64,000 nucleotides of DNA from Desulfarculus sp. (lineage in GTDB: Bacteria; Desulfobacterota; Desulfarculia; Desulfarculales; Desulfarculaceae), in assembly GCA_003605055.1 (NCBI GenBank), contig QZKP01000032.1, forward strand, positions 1 through 64,000, read 5' to 3'. A model generated the notes under the pieces. That model saw nothing but the letters and a program-made list of their open reading frames with translations, was not told the DNA's origin and ran no database searches. Within the stretch, counting starts at the first letter, position 1. Each line of letters begins with the position of its first letter. Below, one piece after another: positions 62,333 through 64,000 of the stretch. Position numbers and translations under genes: made by a program.

Positions 62333-63715
62333 ACCCTGGTGCAGGCCGCCCACCACCAGGCGGGGGATGCGCAGGGTGGGCTGGGCGTCGGCGATGGGCG
62401 CGCCCTGGCCCTCCTTGCCGCAGGTGCCCAGGCCCCAGCCCAGGTCGCTGCCCACCCGGTCTATGTCCTTGAGCACCTGGGGGCCGTTGCCGGTCAGGGT
62501 GGCGCCGCGCACCGGCGGGCCCACCTTGCCGTCGCGGATTAGGTAGCCCTCGCTGACCTCGAAGACAAAGTCGCCATTGATGGTGTTCACTTGGCCGCCG
62601 CCCATCTTTTTGACCAACAGGCCCTGGGGCGTGGAGCGGATGATGGACTCAGGGTCGTCCGTTCCCGGCGCGATGAGGGTGTTGGTCATGCGCGGCACGG
62701 GGCGGTGGCGGTAGCTTTCCCGGCGGCCGTTGCCCGTGGGCTGGGCCTCCAGCTTCCAACCCGAGAGCCGGTCGTGCAGATAGCCCTTGAGCATCCCGGC
62801 TTCGATGACCACGTTCTTGCGGCAGGGAGTACCTTCGTCGTCAAAGCCCCCGGAGCCCCGGCGGCCGGGGATGGCGCCGTCGTCAATCACCGTGACCAGG
62901 GGCGAAGCCACCGTCTGGCCCACCTGGCCTGCGTACACGCTCATCTTCTCGAAGACCAGGTCGCCCTCCAGGCCGTGGCCCACGGCCTCGTGGATCATGG
63001 TCCCGCCGGCCTCGGCGTGCAGCACCACGGGCATGGCCCCGCCCGGGGCCGGGTCGGCCTCCAGCATCAACAGGGCCCGGCGGGCCGCCTGGCGGGCGAT
63101 CTGGGCCGGGTCCTGCTCCTCCAGCACCTCCAGCCCGGCCAGGCCGCCGGCGCTCTCATAGCCGGTCTGCACCAGGCCCTGGTCCTCGGCCACGCAGTGC
63201 ACGGCCAGGAGCACCTGGGTGCGCTCCTCGGCCGCCTCCTGGCCCAGGGAATTGATGATGCGCACCTGCTGGCTGCGGTCCAGGTACATGACCCGCACCT
63301 GGCGGATGCGCGGGTCCAGGGCCCGAGCCGCGGCCTCGGCCGCGCGCACCAACTCCACCTTGCGCCCGGTGGCCGCGTCCCGGGGGGGCTTTTGCACCCG
63401 GGGCAACAGGCCCGGCGTCTGGGCCTGGGGCCGGGCGGGCGCCACCGCCGCGCCGCCAGCCAGCAGGGCCAGGTTGCGGGCCAGGGGCAGCAGGCCAACC
63501 TCATCCACCTGGTTGCCGTAGGCATAGGCGGTCTTGAGGTCAAAGATCAGGCGCAGCCCAGCCCCCTGGTCCACCCCGCCGATGACCTTTTCGATCTTGT
63601 GGTCGTCCATGACCAGCATCAGGGCGCTGGAGCGCTCCAGGAACAGCTCGGACATCTGGCCGCCGCGGGCCAGGGCCGCCTCCAGGACGGGCAGAGGGTT
63701 CAGCTCAAGAGTCAT
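62330..63715 (-). CDS. tldD: TldD metalloprotease (PmbA/TldD family)
   Basis: TldD works with TldE/PmbA in maturing ribosomally made peptides and in protein degradation. The 461-aa product has the metal motif HEAVGH (242-247: His242, Glu243, His247) in GGTMIHEAVGHGLEGD, YLDRSQQVRIINS, and a C-terminal GGQVNTINGDFVFEVSEGYLI. It is slightly shorter than E. coli TldD (481 aa). The TAG stop falls within the terminal repeat of the adjacent element. A TldE partner is not in the window. ATG 63715 lies behind AGGA. Confidence 0.93.
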   Translation of the reverse strand: MTLELNPLPVLEAALARGGQMSELFLERSSALMLVMDDHKIEKVIGGVDQGAGLRLIFDLKTAYAYGNQVDEVGLLPLARNLALLAGGAAVAPARPQAQTPGLLPRVQKPPRDAATGRKVELVRAAEAAARALDPRIRQVRVMYLDRSQQVRIINSLGQEAAEERTQVLLAVHCVAEDQGLVQTGYESAGGLAGLEVLEEQDPAQIARQAARRALLMLEADPAPGGAMPVVLHAEAGGTMIHEAVGHGLEGDLVFEKMSVYAGQVGQTVASPLVTVIDDGAIPGRRGSGGFDDEGTPCRKNVVIEAGMLKGYLHDRLSGWKLEAQPTGNGRRESYRHRPVPRMTNTLIAPGTDDPESIIRSTPQGLLVKKMGGGQVNTINGDFVFEVSEGYLIRDGKVGPPVRGATLTGNGPQVLKDIDRVGSDLGWGLGTCGKEGQGAPIADAQPTLRIPRLVVGGLHQG

Positions 63716-63829
63716 GGTTGGCTATCCTGCTAATATAGCAATATAAAATTAACAATACCGTTCCCTGGCATCTTAGCACAACCCCTGGCCCCGGGCAACG
63801 CGCCCGGGCAAGGAAAACCTTTTTACGCA

Positions 63830-63858
63830 TTGACAATTTGCTCCTCGGACCGTATTAT
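63830..63858 (+). promoter_or_regulatory. consensus sigma-70 promoter
   Basis: A perfect TTGACA (63830-63835), a 17-bp spacer and TATTAT (63853-63858) are spaced ideally. Transcription would start near 63865, 30 bp before the ATG of the partial gene at the right edge. Confidence 0.85.
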
Positions 63859-63894
63859 CAGCCCGCAAAGGGCCATGCGCCCGGGAAAAGAGAT

Positions 63895-64000
63895 ATGTTG
63901 CGTAGATTATTGGTTTTTATCTTCGCCGGCTTCCTGTTGCTGCCTTGCCTGACAGGTGCGGCGGAAAAGCCGGTCCAGGTTCAGACCATCAGCGTTCTGG
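63895..64000 (+). CDS. exported protein, N-terminal fragment (cut by window end)
   Basis: ATG 63895 opens 35 codons to the window end. The product starts with a classic Sec signal peptide (MLRRLLVFIFAGFLLLPCLTGAAEKP, hydrophobic 6-18; cleavage near TGA-AE). The first mature residues read EKPVQVQTISVL, similar to the opening of BamA-like outer-membrane or TolB-like proteins, but too short to name. The consensus promoter upstream suggests it begins a highly expressed unit. Confidence 0.75.
   Translation, partial: MLRRLLVFIFAGFLLLPCLTGAAEKPVQVQTISVL

Overview
The window is almost certainly chromosomal DNA of an anaerobic, high-GC bacterium of the deltaproteobacterial type (Desulfobacterota; a sulfate-reducing or syntrophic lineage fits best). 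The reasons are the strong GC bias with many TTG and GTG starts, a GTP-type PEP carboxykinase, an indolepyruvate:ferredoxin oxidoreductase, a UroD-type corrinoid methyltransferase relative, ferredoxin/BFD proteins, an NtrB/NtrC pair and gatCA. The lineage is inferred from gene content; no rRNA gene is present.

Region by region. 1-4.2 kb: an AT-rich left edge, pyrR, ridA, then a three-gene accessory cassette. It holds a MuF-type Cys/His motif fused to a phospholipase A2-like domain, a beta-propeller lipoprotein, and a helical protein that may be the missing MuF N-terminal half. 4.2-7.9 kb (minus strand): a P1/DmpA-type peptidase, pckG with its terminator, and a hotdog thioesterase. 7.9-19.2 kb (plus strand): a dense housekeeping run of an RlmD/RumA-type rRNA methyltransferase, a Zn-PLC-like exported protein, xseA, an M23 peptidase homologue, xseB, ispA, dxs, tlyA, a DUF4019 protein, an M18 aminopeptidase, a Cys-rich mini-protein and a LysE transporter. 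The isoprenoid genes ispA and dxs sit behind xseB, as in many bacteria.

19.2-31.5 kb: rpsU, a patatin, rarA, an unknown small gene divergent from pgi with two good sigma-70 promoters, an NtrB/NtrC-type two-component pair, then a minus-strand block of a DUF4177-like protein, a methyltransferase, gatA, gatC, a class II HDAC-like deacetylase and a membrane-anchored LysM-like protein. 31.5-38.5 kb: a sodium:solute symporter with a 54-aa accessory membrane protein, a MoxR-type AAA ATPase, tag, a strikingly AT-rich gene with a divergent DisA-like (DAC) nucleotidyltransferase domain, a CoxE-type VWA protein, a Cys-less carboxymuconolactone-decarboxylase-like protein and tRNA-Gln.

38.6-54.5 kb: a UroD-like protein and a thioesterase, then a 14-kb one-way cluster headed by an IclR regulator with a perfect palindromic operator candidate in its promoter. 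It contains a ferredoxin/BFD protein, a LarA-like protein of uncertain function, a NadC/ModD-like phosphoribosyltransferase, a MoCF-domain protein, a 2-oxo-pentenoate hydratase, a complete Liv-type ABC importer (HMGF plus Tat-exported binding protein), iorAB and an M24 protein with lost metal ligands. Together these look like an uptake and degradation module for an unidentified organic acid.

54.5-64 kb: a membrane-anchored transglutaminase-like protein, tRNA-Lys and tRNA-Pro each with its own terminator, a GNAT, an ABC-F protein, a CNT nucleoside transporter, a BPL_N-type amidotransferase-like protein and tldD. The last two are separated by a 261-bp foldback (MITE-like) element with 27-bp terminal inverted repeats. 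A new transcription unit with a consensus sigma-70 promoter begins at the right edge and is cut off.
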